Assembly (NCBI GenBank): GCA_037074705.1
Contig: CM073596.1
Location: forward strand, 57,316,001-57,380,000
Length of the DNA stretch: 64,000 bases
Source of the DNA: Zhengitettix transpicula
Lineage: Eukaryota; Arthropoda; Insecta; Orthoptera; Tetrigidae
Reading direction: 5' to 3'
Made by a program: the position numbers and the translations under genes. Of this stretch, positions 12,322 through 24,748 are shown piece after piece (the first letter of the stretch is position 1; each line of letters starts with the position of its first letter). The notes beneath the pieces were generated by a model. That model had not been told where the DNA came from. It made no database searches and saw only the letters and a list, made by a program, of their open reading frames with translations.

Positions 12322-12473
12322 AGTTTATAATAAGAAAGACAGCCAAATGCACACAAAATAAGTGATAATATAAATACCACACAACGTTTTTGGGATCCTT
12401 GTACCTTTCGTCAGGTGCTAAGAAGAACCTGGAGAAACACAACTGCACTGGTCAGTTGACAACACTCAAAAGC
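12322..12473 (-). mobile_element. Family B PLE terminal repeat, second in direct pair
   Basis: Minus-strand copy. The core is CTGACGA, but GAAAC is changed to AAAAC. It ends with GTCAACTGACCAGTGCAGTT read on the minus strand. Confidence 0.8.
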
Positions 12474-14930
12474 CTTAATTATACTTAATTTATACTTTAT
12501 AAACGCTTCGCTATACTTTGGGAAAAATTGAAGTGTTATTGGGATAGTAAAGAATAAAAAAGCAAAAATCAAATTTATTTTATTGAAGATTTTAAAGGGA
12601 AACCCGGAAACTGATCGACACCAATTCACCAGTAGGAAAGGAAACCTTATTCTGTAAAGTTTAGTTTGGGATTCGGGACAATCTCTCCTTGACTTTGTGT
12701 CTGGTTAACCTTACTAAGACGTTATCGGCGATTCCCCGCAGAGTTGTTTGTGTCTCCGCCCTGGTTCATTGGCCCGTTCTAGTGGGCGTTGTTTATAACC
12801 CAGGAAAGGTGTGCGGACTAGAATAGACCACCTGGATGCAGGAGGATATAAAGGGCAAAATTATCTCGTGTAAATTTAGGTTAACATTTTATGGGAGAAC
12901 AGCAAAGATAAAATAACAGGGAATACATACAAAAAATCGGAATAGACTTTAATTAAATATACATTTATATAATAAATCTCCGTATCACTTGTTAATTAAA
13001 ACGGTTTTGTAGAAATTCAGGATGCAATTTTAAAGTAATATAATATTTAGGCGTAGGAAAGATGTTGCGGAGATTGAAGCCGGGAATAGATCAAGAGAGG
13101 ACCTGATCGCGCATATTGAAAGTGAATTAACCTTTCGGGCGTGACACTATCGGAATGGGGGTTCTCGCTATTTCTGTCCGCGGTAAATCTTCGCGAAGTG
13201 TCATGGCTTCGCTCGACTAAGAATTCTGCAAGGAAGATGCCACTCGGTCTGGCTCACTCGCAGACACGCCCACCTTGTCAGTGGTCCCGTGAAGACATGC
13301 ATCTTCCCCAGCAGAGGTGACACGAAACTGAATAACCAACCTCACTCCTAAGCAAAAAAATAGACATAATAAATCAATACCAACAACAACAACAAAAATT
13401 CCGAACTCTGCGTCGATGCGATGCTGTTGTGCATTTATTATACAATATTTAATGTTTCAGCAGGATTTTGTAAGAATGGAAACGACATAAAAAATTAGAA
13501 ATGTAAGGATACTTTTTATATTGCCATTTAGATACTCTCCAGTATTGTGGAGGCCTAAGAAAATTAAAGAATGATTAGCTGATCTCTCGATGGTCCTCCT
13601 TTAAGACGTATACATAGAACAGACAGATCCTTTATATCAGACACCAACAGACGAATCGAGGTAGGAATTATAAGGACTGCGTATCCTAATAGAATAATCA
13701 GTGTATTACAAAAATACGGATCAGACACTTGGACGATAAATTTCAATGTTTGCATAAAAAGCTAAAAACAAAGTGTGAAGACTAAAATTGTAGTGAGAAA
13801 AGAAAGATTTATAGTGAACATGAAATATTAAAATGAAATGGATCTAGGAAAATATAGTTGAGAAGTATGTTTTCGGGGGCGTCACTTGGAATTATAAGGT
13901 GAACCCGGCCGTTTGACGTAGCCGCTTGGAGAAGACTGTGAATTACCTGTAATTAATTACCGTGCATTATCCTTCAGTATGCATGTATTACGAGCCCAAA
14001 TAAGGACGACTGTCCGTGGTACGAGTAACGGTACGGAGCGTCACGTGCAGACCTTGCCTGCGCCTGGCTCGCTATTTGCTTTTATGATGCGTCGGGTTCA
14101 CCGCACTCGCCCGCTCTTCCTCGTCTACCGCGCCTATTTCCACATCTCTGATTTCGAAATCCGCCAGGTGTTACGCCATCGCAACTCCGCTCGGGGAACC
14201 TCCAACAAACTTTCGGATGTTATCCCCACCGTAAGGTAACTCCACTCGGCAACAATCCCTTCTTTCATAGACAACACTGCTTTTGTCTTCTTGATTATCC
14301 TCCGTGTTTACACACTGTTTCCACATCCGCTTGCGCTTCTTCTTCTGCAAGACTATTGTCATATTAGTAAGATGATTTAGCTGATCTTTTGACATTTATT
14401 GGACAACGTATGTGATAAGTTTTAAGATCTCTTCTATCCCTTTCGCCTTTACGTTTACTAGAAGTAAAGCTTAATTAACTTACCTCGCCTTCTTACTAGA
14501 ATAATAAAAAAGATAATATTTTATAATTCCTTTTCTGTCATTCTAATTAATCCTCAACGGTTGTTTGTAGAAACTACCACTTTAAATTATTTTTTTTCTT
14601 CAGATTTCACATCTACATAAAATTCTTAAAGAAAAAGTACAGCTTATAAAATCAAATACATATATCTATCTGACCTCATTTAACAACAGGGATTCTGGTA
14701 CAATACATTTTTTTTCACCCCACTGGCTAACTAATCTTAATAACCTAGTTAATGGTTTTATTCTTAAATAATTTGCATTTAATAAGAATAATTTGTGTCG
14801 AGATTAATTACTGAAGAATGGCCATAGACGAATGTTGAAAAAAAATCTCTCACATTTATAATAATGTAAATAAATAAATATACGGCCTTAAATTGATTTC
14901 TGTTTCAACAGGCAAGGCAGAAGAAGAATT
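12474..14930. other. Non-coding stretch
   Basis: No repeat of the window's families. Moderately G+C-rich patches lie at about 12690-12850, 13080-13340 and 13990-14230. The last has open frames on both strands (86 and 74 codons) with no recognisable motif. A CAA microsatellite-like run is at 13378-13396. Confidence 0.4.
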
Positions 14931-14954
14931 TTATACATGAATTATATACAGAGT

Positions 14955-15020
14955 TATTAAAATGTGACCAATCTGAAGAGGTCCTAATAGAGGACGAAAC
15001 GTCACAAAATTAATTGTAGT
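14955..15020 (+). mobile_element. PLE-type terminal-repeat core, different family
   Basis: CTGAAGA (14973-14979), then GTCC/GGAC (14981-14984 with 14992-14995) around a loop, then GAAAC (14996-15000) and GTC (15001-15003). The layout is the same as in family B but the flanks are unrelated. No coding relic is recognised beside it. Confidence 0.5.
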
Positions 15021-16054
15021 TAAACATTATAAATTTTCGGACTTAAAGCTATAGCGAATAATTAAGACATGGATAATAACTAACTAATGAGCTTAAAGGT
15101 TCAAAAATATAAGAGTGAATGAGAATAAAAATTCATAATATAAAGTTTTATTTTCTACTCAATAAAAAAAGGATGTATGAATGTATCATGAAAAGATAAT
15201 CTTAAAATAGTGGACTAATTAAAGCAAAATTAGTGCGTCTGACACCTACGATCTAGTATCAAACACTATGGGGGTGAGACACTCCCAGTTTCCACATGGT
15301 TTCCGGATTTCTGAGATTAATAGTGTCACTTTAAATATAGAATAAGTCTAATTTGAACCCGGAACTACAAGGGAGGGGGATAGCAAAATTATGACGAAAA
15401 AGACTGGCGTCACTTAGTTGAGGAATTTCATGAATTATGCTTATTGTGTTGACTCTTGCTTCCTCTCATCACAGTGGTGGGAATGGAGTGGAAGCAAAAA
15501 ATATTGTCTAATACACATTTTCTGCGTCGGTTAAGTTACGTGGGGTTAATTATAAAATATTTCAAGTGACCAAGAGATTAGGGTCGAATAAATTCCTTTT
15601 CACGTCTGAAATGAATGAATAAATAACCGTGAAACAGACGGCACTCTGCTAGTTATAAAATCGAATCAAATCGAATTTCAGTGCTACAATTGAAAATAAA
15701 ATTTCTGCTCCAAAAGAACCCAGATACATAAATTTTCTACCGATTTTTCCGAACTTAAATGTTGAATTTTACAATCTCCAAGCATAATAATTCCTTCCTC
15801 CTGATCTTTTCATCTAGTACGACACTTTATGGCAGGTGTTGGCTTGCCAACACCACGAGGAAGCGCTGGGGTCGCATTCTCTGGCACGGTGTTCATGCAC
15901 TCACCACAAACAGATAAAAATCCAAGGACCAGGCCCACAGCTGTTTCAGTCTGTTCGCAATAAACCACTGCCACACTACAGTATCACCACGACTCGAGAA
16001 GACGATACCGGAAGAAACAAATGAAAAGCTGAGAGACAATATTACAAAGGGCGA
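15021..16054. other. A+T-rich non-coding stretch
   Basis: Nothing is recognised apart from short frames. Confidence 0.4.
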
Positions 16055-16066
16055 AACGCTGGGAGT
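16055..16066. repeat. Target-site duplication, left
   Basis: AACGCTGGGAGT, repeated exactly at 16564-16575 on the other side of the family A copy. Confidence 0.9.
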
Positions 16067-16563
16067 TTTTTTTTTAGGGCAACAGGCTACATGAGGGTAA
16101 TCCACTTTGGGCAACTCCCCTTTAATAGTATAGGAAGGGATTTGAAATGGGGGATGCGGAAGGGTAGAAGAAGGTAGCCAAGGGTTAACTAGGGCCCCCG
16201 GGCTATATTTTAAGGATCCTACCCGGCATTCGCCTAAAGAAATGCATTGGGTACTTGTCCCACGCCCTTCCGATAGCGGGAGAGGAGTTTGCTGTGGGGA
16301 CGCAGCATTCCCTTCTCCGTGACTCGACCAGTTTAGGAGGCAGCTGGCCGACTATTCCAATGGGAGTAGCCAACAACTCTTACCGTATGCCCAAGGTCTG
16401 CGACCCCGGAACATACACCTCTCAAAACAGGCCGAGGTGTCTCGGCTTGTGGGAATTTTAGTTCAAAAACGGAGAGGAAAAGGCATACCCAAACGTAGCC
16501 CATTCGTGTCTCTCCTAAAAGGTTTTGCCTGCGAGAGAATCCTCTCGCAGGCGTTTTTTAACT
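16067..16563 (-). mobile_element. Family A retroposon bounded by a 12-bp target duplication
   Basis: Reference copy of the family. Read on the minus strand it begins beside TTAAAAAACGCCTGCGAG, forms the CTGCGAGAG/CTCTCGCAG hairpin, and ends CCTGTTGCCCT plus poly(A). A perfect 12-bp duplication on each side shows that it was inserted by target-primed retroposition. A segment is missing near 16244, where AAATGCA joins TTGGGTAC directly; other copies have about 40 bp more. No polymerase III boxes or coding capacity are evident. Confidence 0.92.
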
Positions 16564-16575
16564 AACGCTGGGAGT
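16564..16575. repeat. Target-site duplication, right
   Basis: AACGCTGGGAGT, exact copy of 16055-16066. Confidence 0.9.
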
Positions 16576-18058
16576 GTAATAGACGTTTTTAATATGACAA
16601 AAAAAGTTTCAAAACAGATGAGAGATAAAATGTCTACGAGTCTGCAATGCAACAGAAATCAGAAAAGAGCAGAGGTGCAAAGAATAAAATAGGAAAATGA
16701 AAAATAACTAAGAAACTTTTTTAAAAAAAACCTACTCAAGAATCTATGTAAAGCTAAAATACGAAAAACAAACCAAGAACGTCACAAATGGAATAATTTC
16801 CTCTAAAAAGCGAAATAATCGGTACAAGAGTAAAGTACATGGCGTTGTAATGCGATTATGAGAAAAATATTTCATGGTTCTGAACTTTAATGCACTCACA
16901 TTTTTAAAAATAGAGCGCCAAATTAAATGAACGCGTCTGTACAAGTCTATGTGGACCTCAATTTCCTTGGAAATTAATTCAAACTCAAAGTTGAGATTAA
17001 TAAGAAAATTTTCAACAGATTCCAGCAGAAACACTTGATGTGATTTGCTCTAATGATTTCTAGAAAAGCGATTCACCTTTTGGTTAATTCACATTCGTTG
17101 GCTCATCTTCGTTGCTAAAGCTAATAGTTAATTCTGTGAAGGAAATCCGCCGCAAGAAACTTTCAAAACGCGAAACAGGTTACGAGAACGATTCATAACG
17201 TAATTTCTCAACGCTAAAAGAAAGCAGAATCTAAAGAACAGGTAACAGCACCATCTCTAGTTTTGTAAACACAAAGTTCAGGGTTCAAATTATGAATAAC
17301 AGTGGAATAAACAACGGTTACTAGTTCAGTCGTTCATATACTTTATACAAAGTAAGAAAATATATGTACACAATTTATAGTGCAGATTGCAGAATATATA
17401 AAATAGGGGACTCATTAAATATAGGAAATATTAAAACTATAGTGACATGTACCTAGGTCCAGATGCCACAAAAACATTTTTATCTGAACTTAATAAACAT
17501 TCTTTGTATATATGATCACGACTTAATTTGATAATATCTCTCTCAAAATTAAATGTTCTTGGCTTACTGTCTGCTATATGAATGAACAAAGTATGCGGTT
17601 TTCCCTGAATATTGGAAATAAATCTAACAGAATCAACGTTTCTACAGAGTCAAACGTACGAACCATTGAAGAGGAATTCCTCAAGGTAAGCAGCACCTGT
17701 TTTAATGAATAGCGTAATAATGATGACAGCTCGCAGGTCTGTTTGCCTTTTTGTTGCCAGTGTCCGATTATTTTGGCCTCCTCGCGGTTACAGACCTTCA
17801 ACACAAATAAACGCGACTGGCCTATTCCCGCCTTGGCTCACGTCGTAAACAAACACCTTCATCGGTAACATCACCTCACATGCCATAACATTACCATGCC
17901 CGCCCGATTGGTTCAGAATTTACTTTCTTATAAGGTCCTGAATTTATTTTATATAATATACGGAAACGTACTACGTGTATTACGGAAAAAATTCTACATT
18001 TAACTTCTACGTTGGATGAATGAATACCAACACAGACTGCAAAATAATAGAATACAGA
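16576..18058. other. A+T-rich non-coding stretch
   Basis: No recognised feature. A 96-codon minus frame at 17034-16744 is low-complexity and unassigned. Confidence 0.4.
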
Positions 18059-18218
18059 AAAATGAAAAAATTACGTCTGATAGAAAATAATGAATGAGAA
18101 AGATAGCGAAGACAGACAAAAAAGGTAATATAAATACCACACAAAGTTTCTGGGATCTTTGTTCCTTTCGTCAGGTGTTAAGAAGAGCCTAGAGAACCAC
18201 ACTGGTCAGCTGACAACT
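18059..18218 (-). mobile_element. Family B PLE terminal repeat, single copy
   Basis: Minus-strand copy with tail, CTGACGA...GAAAC core and CAGTGTGG near its head. The head has a small deletion (CAACTGCA missing) compared with other copies. Confidence 0.8.
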
Positions 18219-18620
18219 TTTTTTTTTGATTTATTAGTCCGGAAACTTTACAGTTGTGATAATAATAATAATAACAGTATTTACAATTGGAAAAATTAAA
18301 CAAATAACAAGGTATTTACAATTTGTAAATATTTCACATGTAAACTTGTGGTCCTGGATCTGACCCTTGTCATTCCAAGTTAGAGACAAGAGAAGCAGAT
18401 TAACTTGTTTACCGCATATTAACATATAACCGGCATGATGTTAGCGATTAATCTGGTCATTGGGGAAACTACATGTTTGAAGCGTTAAGGATGTTATGGG
18501 GGGCAGATGGGAAGAGCGGATATTTAGGGAGTATGTAGTGACAGTTGGTAGGAGGATGCTAGAGTTAGGTAATTCCGGAGTGATTTAGACACTTTTTTTT
18601 TTAGTGCCAAAATTATTATA

Positions 18621-19197
18621 GGGAAGAAGCTGTCTGCGAGGGTTATTCTCTCGCAGGCAGTACCGGCGAGGGATGTTCTCTCACAGCCAGAACCTTGTAG
18701 GAGAGACAGGAAGGGGCTACCTTTGGGGATGCCTTTTCCTCTCTCCGTTTTTGAACTAAGGTTCCCACAAGCCGAGGCATCTCGGCCTGTTTTCAGAGGT
18801 GTATGTTCCGGGGTCACAGACCTTGGGCATACGGTAAGAGTTGTTCGCTGTTCCCACATTGGAACAGTCGGCCAGCTGCCTCCTAAACTGGTCGAGGTAC
18901 GGAGAAGGGAATGCTGCGTCCCCACAGCAAACTCCTCTCCCGCTATCCAGGGAAGGGCGTGGGACAAGTACCCAATGCCCGACATACCTGATGCAGGTTT
19001 TTCTAGGGTTTTCCCTGCATGACTTTTAGGTGAATTGCCGGGTAGGATCTTTAAACCATAGCCCGGGGGCCTTAGTTAACCCTTGGCTACCTTCCTTTAC
19101 CCTTCCCCATCCCCCCTTTCAGATCCCTTCCTATGTTGTTAAAGGGGAGTTGCCACTATGTGGATTACCCTCATGTAGCCTGTTACCCTAAAAAAAC
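18621..19197 (+). mobile_element. Family A retroposon, longest copy, sense strand
   Basis: Starts with two hairpin units (CTGCGAGGG...CTCTCGCAG and GGCGAGGG...TCTCACAGCC), continues through the conserved body, and ends CCTGTTACCCT plus A7. TTATTATA flanks it at 18613-18620 and 19198-19205, a plausible 8-bp target duplication. The 153-codon minus frame inside it is a by-product of the repeat and not a gene. Confidence 0.9.
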
Positions 19198-19205
19198 TTA
19201 TTATA

Positions 19206-20640
19206 TCGATTAACATTTAGTACGTTTGTTTACGTGCTGGGTGTATTTCATAAACCTGGACCTCTACACCTAGGACATGCAAAGGTTGCCGAAACATCGA
19301 GTGTTATTTTTTCATCTCTTAATTGTGTCTGTTCGTTGGTATATCGGTATTTACTAATTTTTAACTAATTACAGTCTTTATAATTTTTTCAGCATGAAAA
19401 CATCTTATCGAGCGGGTGAAATACAATTGTTTGATGCTCTGATACAGCAAAAGAGGTATAAAAAAAACCCTGAGGGGTTTCGTGTGTGGCAGCAGTTTCC
19501 GTGAGTATCACACGTAACTAGAAAAAAAAAGCCGGAATTTTGTTTTCAGCGCGCAAAATATTTTGAAGGTGATCCACGCTGATCGTCTTACGTCACGAAC
19601 AAATTAAATGAGACTGAGAGGCCCTCTAATGCTCCGGCCTATAACAGTCTTCATTTTAATAGCCATTGCGTAATCTGGACGTCTAATGTTACGTAAAAAC
19701 GCACAGCCAACGACTTACAACAGAAAAATTTATATATTGTAATCAGTGACTTAACAACTTGAATCAGTACAAATGAGATCAAATGCAAAGTTATGTATCA
19801 GGAAGTACTTTGGATTTATTTCCGATAAAAGACTATACAAAACCAGCTTACAAGGATGATTGGACAATCTCGATTTGTAAGAATACTACAATGGTATTTA
19901 TTTTTTGTCTGTCCATATAATAAAAATTCATTCAATTATCTCGTCTTTGTCTTCCCAATTATCCGCGTATTCATTCGATGGTCACACTTTTATGTAACTT
20001 TTTTTAAGTTCGTCCAGGTTAAACAGCTTTCAAAAGGCATGGGATCTTATTTCTGAGCTTTCCATTCCTTTTATTTTCCTTTTTCCTTCTCATTTTTTTC
20101 TACTCCAAGACAATGTAATACCCGATTAATCTCAATAATAATATCTCACCATTATCAAGAAATTTAAAATCCAGAATATTCTTTTCTCTCTGTCAAAATT
20201 ACAATTATTGTTCGGCATTCACTTTCGTCGTTTTCATCAGCGTATTTTAAAATAATGCCCGGTGATATTTTAACACTGTCCTCGTCGTCCAAGCGGTTTA
20301 GGGATCGGCACTATTTTTCCGAAATAGTCGAAGTCAATTTCCTTCTAGGATATTCCGGCATGAGGTCAGAAAACGTGAATTACGGCAATATTTTACAGCA
20401 TACATAAACTTTACGAATTTATTATATAAAGTGTTGATAATTATATACCTGCTGTCGTATTTATTACTATCTACTTTGAAGGAAGTCCAACGATTCAAGT
20501 TATGTAGTTGTACACAGTCTTAAATGTAAGAGCAATCTGTGAAAATACATAAGTAAACCTTGGCCTGTTAAAAAGTTTATGCTCATGAATTATACAACTT
20601 CCAATAAGAAACTGTGTTTCTTAAGTTAAAGTAGCAAAAA
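19206..20640. other. Non-coding stretch
   Basis: No gene or known repeat. AAACCC/GGGTTT forms a small hairpin near 19467, and a CRE-like TTACGTCA lies at about 19587. Confidence 0.35.
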
Positions 20641-20646
20641 AAAAAG

Positions 20647-20905
20647 GAAGGATAAAACGAAACAGACAACAGCGGGAACGAAAACAAAAAAACTACGATG
20701 AGAACGACTAATCACTTGAAGAAGAAGCCAAGTCCCAGACGCGAAATAGACGCGTAGAGGAAGGAAGGCTAAAGAAAGAGAGAGCGCAAGAGATTGAACA
20801 GGAGAATGACAAAAACTCTAGTGGGGAGTGGGAGAGAAGGCTTGTTTATCTTGAAGCCGAAGCTGAAGCTGCAAGGCCAACGCCTGGTCCACACAGGCCC
20901 AAATA
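20647..20905 (+). pseudogene. Broken charged reading frame, unassigned
   Basis: One plus frame stays protein-like over about 80 codons with a single internal stop (TAA near 20708). It reads basic/charged KRNRQQRERKQKNYDEND, then stop, then the Glu/Arg-rich RRVEEGRLKKERAQEIEQEN and RRLVYLEAEAEAARPTPGP, ending at a TAA at about 20905. The composition suggests a coiled coil or nucleic-acid-binding tail. No upstream ATG exists in frame. It could be a transposon gag-like relic, a retrocopy, or chance; no family was recognised. Confidence 0.3.
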
Positions 20906-20909
20906 AAAC

Positions 20910-22000
20910 ATCGCTTGTAATCACGGAATTGGGAAACATGCATTTTCACTTGCGCGTACCACCGTAAAAGTCACACTCGAGTTACAATTGCACCGTGAAA
21001 TACGACTCGAAAGACTCCGTGGTAGCGTTACAGCACTCAGACCTTGTACATAAATGTCGTATGATGTTCTCATTGGCCCTGAGAATTTGAATAATCGATT
21101 TACTGTCTGCACCAAGAGGAACGTTAACAGTCGTAAGTGTAATCGATCATGGCTACAAGGCTGCTGCGACTTGATCAATGTGCTCTGAGCATCAGTGGCG
21201 TCCATCATTATAATACAGCAACACTGTGAATAGAACATCTGTGTAGGTCAATCCTGCACAAGACACATCCAACTGCTCCGACTATCATCTGGACCAATTG
21301 ATTTAATTTCTTTTTGACCAACGTTCAATTAGCGCATGATGGTTCCAGTGAATCTGTAGACTGGTGGTTGTCTCGGCCATAATAATTTTTTTACATTTTA
21401 AAATAACCTACAGTTTATAATTTTATTTGTTACAGATAAAAAATAACCTGTACGAGAAGAAAAGGAATCAAAATATGCGCAAAGTCGACCTTATTTTTAA
21501 TTTGGAGTGTTTTCCCAATATTTACTGATCTTTTTCTAGCCGCATTAACGTGATGTTGCCGTTGCCAAATGATGTTGTTATATTTATAGTCTCCCAGACA
21601 AGCAGAGAAATGAGACAAGGGTGAAGGAGGGAGGGATTGGGAGAGAAGAAGAAAGAGAATGCCATTGTGTGCGTTAGGGAGTGCATCTCCATTAGTGGGA
21701 CTCGAATCCCTAAGCGTTCCACTCGAAGGCTCACGTGCTTTACATCTTGACAACGTCGCTGAATGAAGAACAGGAGAAACCCATTGTCATTACTTGAGCG
21801 CCTGAGGCACATGTCTCGTGGGTATTCGCGTTCGCTAAAACCTTAATAATAATTTTCCTCTGACTCCACATTTTCTTTTCTCAATGATATACTGAAAGAG
21901 ACCACGGCTGGAATTTCTCAACAGACGGGATTATGGAAAAGTCCAACTGGTAGAAGGTCGTAAAATGAATAACGTCCGTGAGAAATTTTATAAACAAATA
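20910..22000. other. Non-coding stretch
   Basis: Minus-strand frames at 21238-20921 (105 codons) and 21753-21430 (107 codons) have no recognisable motif, and the latter overlaps another frame. A tRNA B-box-like GGATTCGAGTCCC lies on the minus strand near 21700, but no tRNA fold is convincing. Confidence 0.35.
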
Positions 22001-22002
22001 AG

Positions 22003-22870
22003 TGACAGTCCGGCGTTGCCCGGGTATTTACTTATATTATAATTAATTCGATACTGTCCTTTTGGGAAACAGCATCAAAAGTTTCCATTTTCTGGACCGT
22101 TAACCCCTTGACGTTTCCCTAACCTACCTATGCAGCCGATCGGCTAATTTCAACTTAATCAGGGTGATGACTGAAGACTCAAGAATTATCCTGACACTAA
22201 CTTCGCACGGTTCCTTACAAGAAACCAAACAAAAATCCCAGTGCATTAAGAAAGTGAAGAATACTCCCGGTAACCTAAGATTACGCTCTCGTTTAAGTAT
22301 GCGCCCAGCTACATGTAACCCCCTTCATTCCTCACACCCATTCCTATGGGCTGAACCACAACTTGACTGACATCATGAATGTCAGAATGAAACTCAGTGA
22401 CGTTCATAACCCCGGAAGAGACATCAATCTCGGTTGGTTTCGCATTTAATGTAACGGCCGTCCACCCCCACCCATAGCGGTGCTCTCCTCCCACGCGTCT
22501 AGGGGGTTGGAATTTTACACTAACAACGTCGGGAGAGACACTATCAATTTCAATGACCCCCGAAACATATTTACTTGACGGTAATTCTGCCGTTTACTTA
22601 TGTTTTAAATTTCCACCCCCCGTTCACCCCACCTCTAATCGTATGCTACTCCCCCACGATGATTGAACGCGTGTCCAAAGTCTTTTTTAAATTGCTCTAC
22701 ACGTTTAAATTTGTTTGCGGAACATAGAGAGCATCCTTTACTCTTTTCTGTACTTAAAACTGTACTATAGAAACAATTTCAACAATAAATACATGTTTAT
22801 GTATTTATATAAATTGGGGATCTTTAACGGAATTATCAGTTACGTTTCAAACGGCTGCAAGGTCTTTTTA
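22003..22870 (+). mobile_element. Degenerate repeat with CGGCGTTGCCCGGG core (tentative)
   Basis: CCGGCGTTGCCCGGGTA at about 22010-22026 is a word I associate with dispersed elements in animal genomes. The following 0.8 kb is unusually rich in C-runs (ACCCCC, CCACCCCC) and contains two similar C-rich blocks of roughly 130 bp (about 22405-22500 and 22545-22680), each ending in ACGCGTGTCC or CACGCGTC. No coding relic is recognised. Confidence 0.35.
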
Positions 22871-23911
22871 CCACACCCTGTACTTTTATGGATAATTTAT
22901 TTGACGTACTGAACACATGTTTCCTTGCGACAATATTTTTCAGTATAGCTTTTACACTACCGAGTTCCCGTAACAAAGGTTCGTGTTAAACTGAGTTCCG
23001 GCCTCCCCCACTATAATTACAGGGAAGTGGACCACTGAACGTATTAAATTCACACGAGTTGCTCCAGCTATAGTTTCTTGGCCATATCCGCTCTGATTTT
23101 ATACCAGCCTTTTTTCGTGTGTGAGAATTAGTTCTACACATGTGTTGATAATGTTACTTTATAACAACTGATTTTTCATGCAAAATTCATTGAATTATTA
23201 GTCAACAGTGAAGGTAAAACTGAACAGAATTCGTCTGCAACAGGCTCCATATTTACTCGGGACCGAAGAGAAAGGGCACGCACATATGTGGGATGCGTGC
23301 GTGTGTGTGCGTGCGTGTCAGACTTTGGAGAATTAGAACTGTCTAATTGCTGCTTTTTACGACAGGTCCTGAGCATGCGCAATCTTGAGTGGGATCCAGC
23401 CAATTACCAACCGTGCAGTGCCGAAACTTTACAACACACACGCACCACTCAGAAACACCTCGCCAGGCCTCTGAACGATGGTACTCACATAATCCTTACT
23501 CCACCTTGCCAGATTTCTCCTCGCTAATTAGTCGCTGATGTATATAATCCAACACGGAATTTAGAGGATCAGTTCTTTGGATATGTCTAGCATCCGCATT
23601 CCGCATGTAGTCCTGCCAGGTAACGCGGCGGCGTTCACCACAGGAGGCGACAAATTTATTTAATGTGTTCCTGTCATGAAGGAAAGGAATGAAGAGTTAA
23701 TCGAGAAACAAAACTAAAGGCGACCGTATTAATAAAATCGTTTAATCGAATATTATAATTGGGAAACGAGTGAAATAGTTCTCCATTTGAAGAACAAGAA
23801 AGCCATATACGGATGCAGACAGAAATATGTTAAACAAACGTCAACAGGAGGAACATACTGATTTCCGGTACAATTATTGAAATCAAACCATAAAATCACA
23901 CCTGAGATGAC
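22871..23911. other. Non-coding stretch
   Basis: Contains a short GTGCGTGTGTGTGCGTGCG run near 23295-23318. No gene or known repeat. Confidence 0.4.
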
Positions 23912-23960
23912 TTAAACCGTACCTGTATGATTTCGAAATAATGATACAGGAACGGTTTAA
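23912..23960. repeat. Near-perfect 17-bp inverted repeat (hairpin)
   Basis: Arms TTAAACCGTACCTGTAT (23912-23928) and ATACAGGAACGGTTTAA (23944-23960) match at 16 of 17 positions around a 15-nt spacer. It could be a collapsed MITE. Confidence 0.75.
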
Positions 23961-24309
23961 CTCTTATATAGTCGCAGACGTTCCATCGCCAAACTGACGG
24001 TAGGAAACGATTTATTGAAGCACAATCACTTGATTAGGAAAATAATGTGTTGGGGTCTATTTGAAGTCAGCGGCGCTTTGTTGGATGTATTTTGAAATTC
24101 CCTTAACACCCTCATCTCCTTTGGTCTGTGCCAAGACAGGCAGTAGCCAACCAACTACGCTCATCCATGGTTCGACTACCAATGAGAGCATCCTTACAGT
24201 GGTGCATCACTTACCTCCTCCGTCATCTCAGAATAACAGTTACTCTCACTATATATATAGTGAAGTGTCGTGTTACAAGGTTTGTATTTGTGTCCTTTCA
24301 CCTTGTATA

Positions 24310-24690
24310 CATCAGATTGAACAACATCCATTCCTCTCTACTGCTATTCTTCCCCAAGCAACTCAATCCAATTTTTTTCTCGTTCTCCCTTATAACAAAT
24401 TTTTACATCAAAGTTCGTCCAAATTGTTAAAGAATCCCAATTATCCATCATTCACAGATCTAACACTACACTTCTCTTTTTCAAAGAAAAACAACCCACA
24501 AGGACACCCATTAGCAAACATTGTCTAGTTTACCTCTTGCTCTAATTGTAATTCCGGTTACATAGGACGAACAAAACCATCACCCGTATCAAAGAACATG
24601 TGTCCAATATCAAACTTCCGATAAAGTCGTCTCCAAACATATCAATCACAGTCATCGCGAATTGCTAAGATATTAGATAAAACCACAATT
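24310..24690 (+). pseudogene. PLE endonuclease relic (GIY-YIG type), second PLE family
   Basis: A plus frame reads FLVLPYNKFLHQSSSKLL, then LTLHFSFSKKNNPQG, a stop at 24526-24528, and in the same frame CSNCNSGYIGRTK (24538-24576). A one-base shift continues with RIKEHVSNIKLP. This is the layout of Penelope-like elements: the end of the RT-linked region (LPY...), then a C-x-C before the GIY-YIG nuclease core (GYIGRT) and the catalytic-site R..EH block. It has at least one stop and one frameshift and lacks the RT itself. It differs from the 51.9-kb relic (CYIGQTRR), so two PLE lineages are present. Confidence 0.7.
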
Positions 24691-24748
24691 ATATCAGTAA
24701 CACTTTTTTAAAAAAAATCTAACATGACTGCAATTAGTGTAAAAAAAC

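Noticed and set aside
18524..18985. 153-codon minus-strand open frame and its shorter relatives in other family A copies
   Set aside because: The frame lies on the antisense strand of a retroposon, differs in length between copies because of indels, and has no recognised domain. The similarity follows from shared DNA.
21690..21760. tRNA gene on the minus strand
   Set aside because: A B-box-like word exists, but the T-arm and acceptor stem do not pair and no A box is at the right distance.
24128..24430. Overlapping 100-codon frame upstream of the PLE endonuclease relic
   Set aside because: It overlaps the frame that continues into the endonuclease and has no recognisable motif itself.
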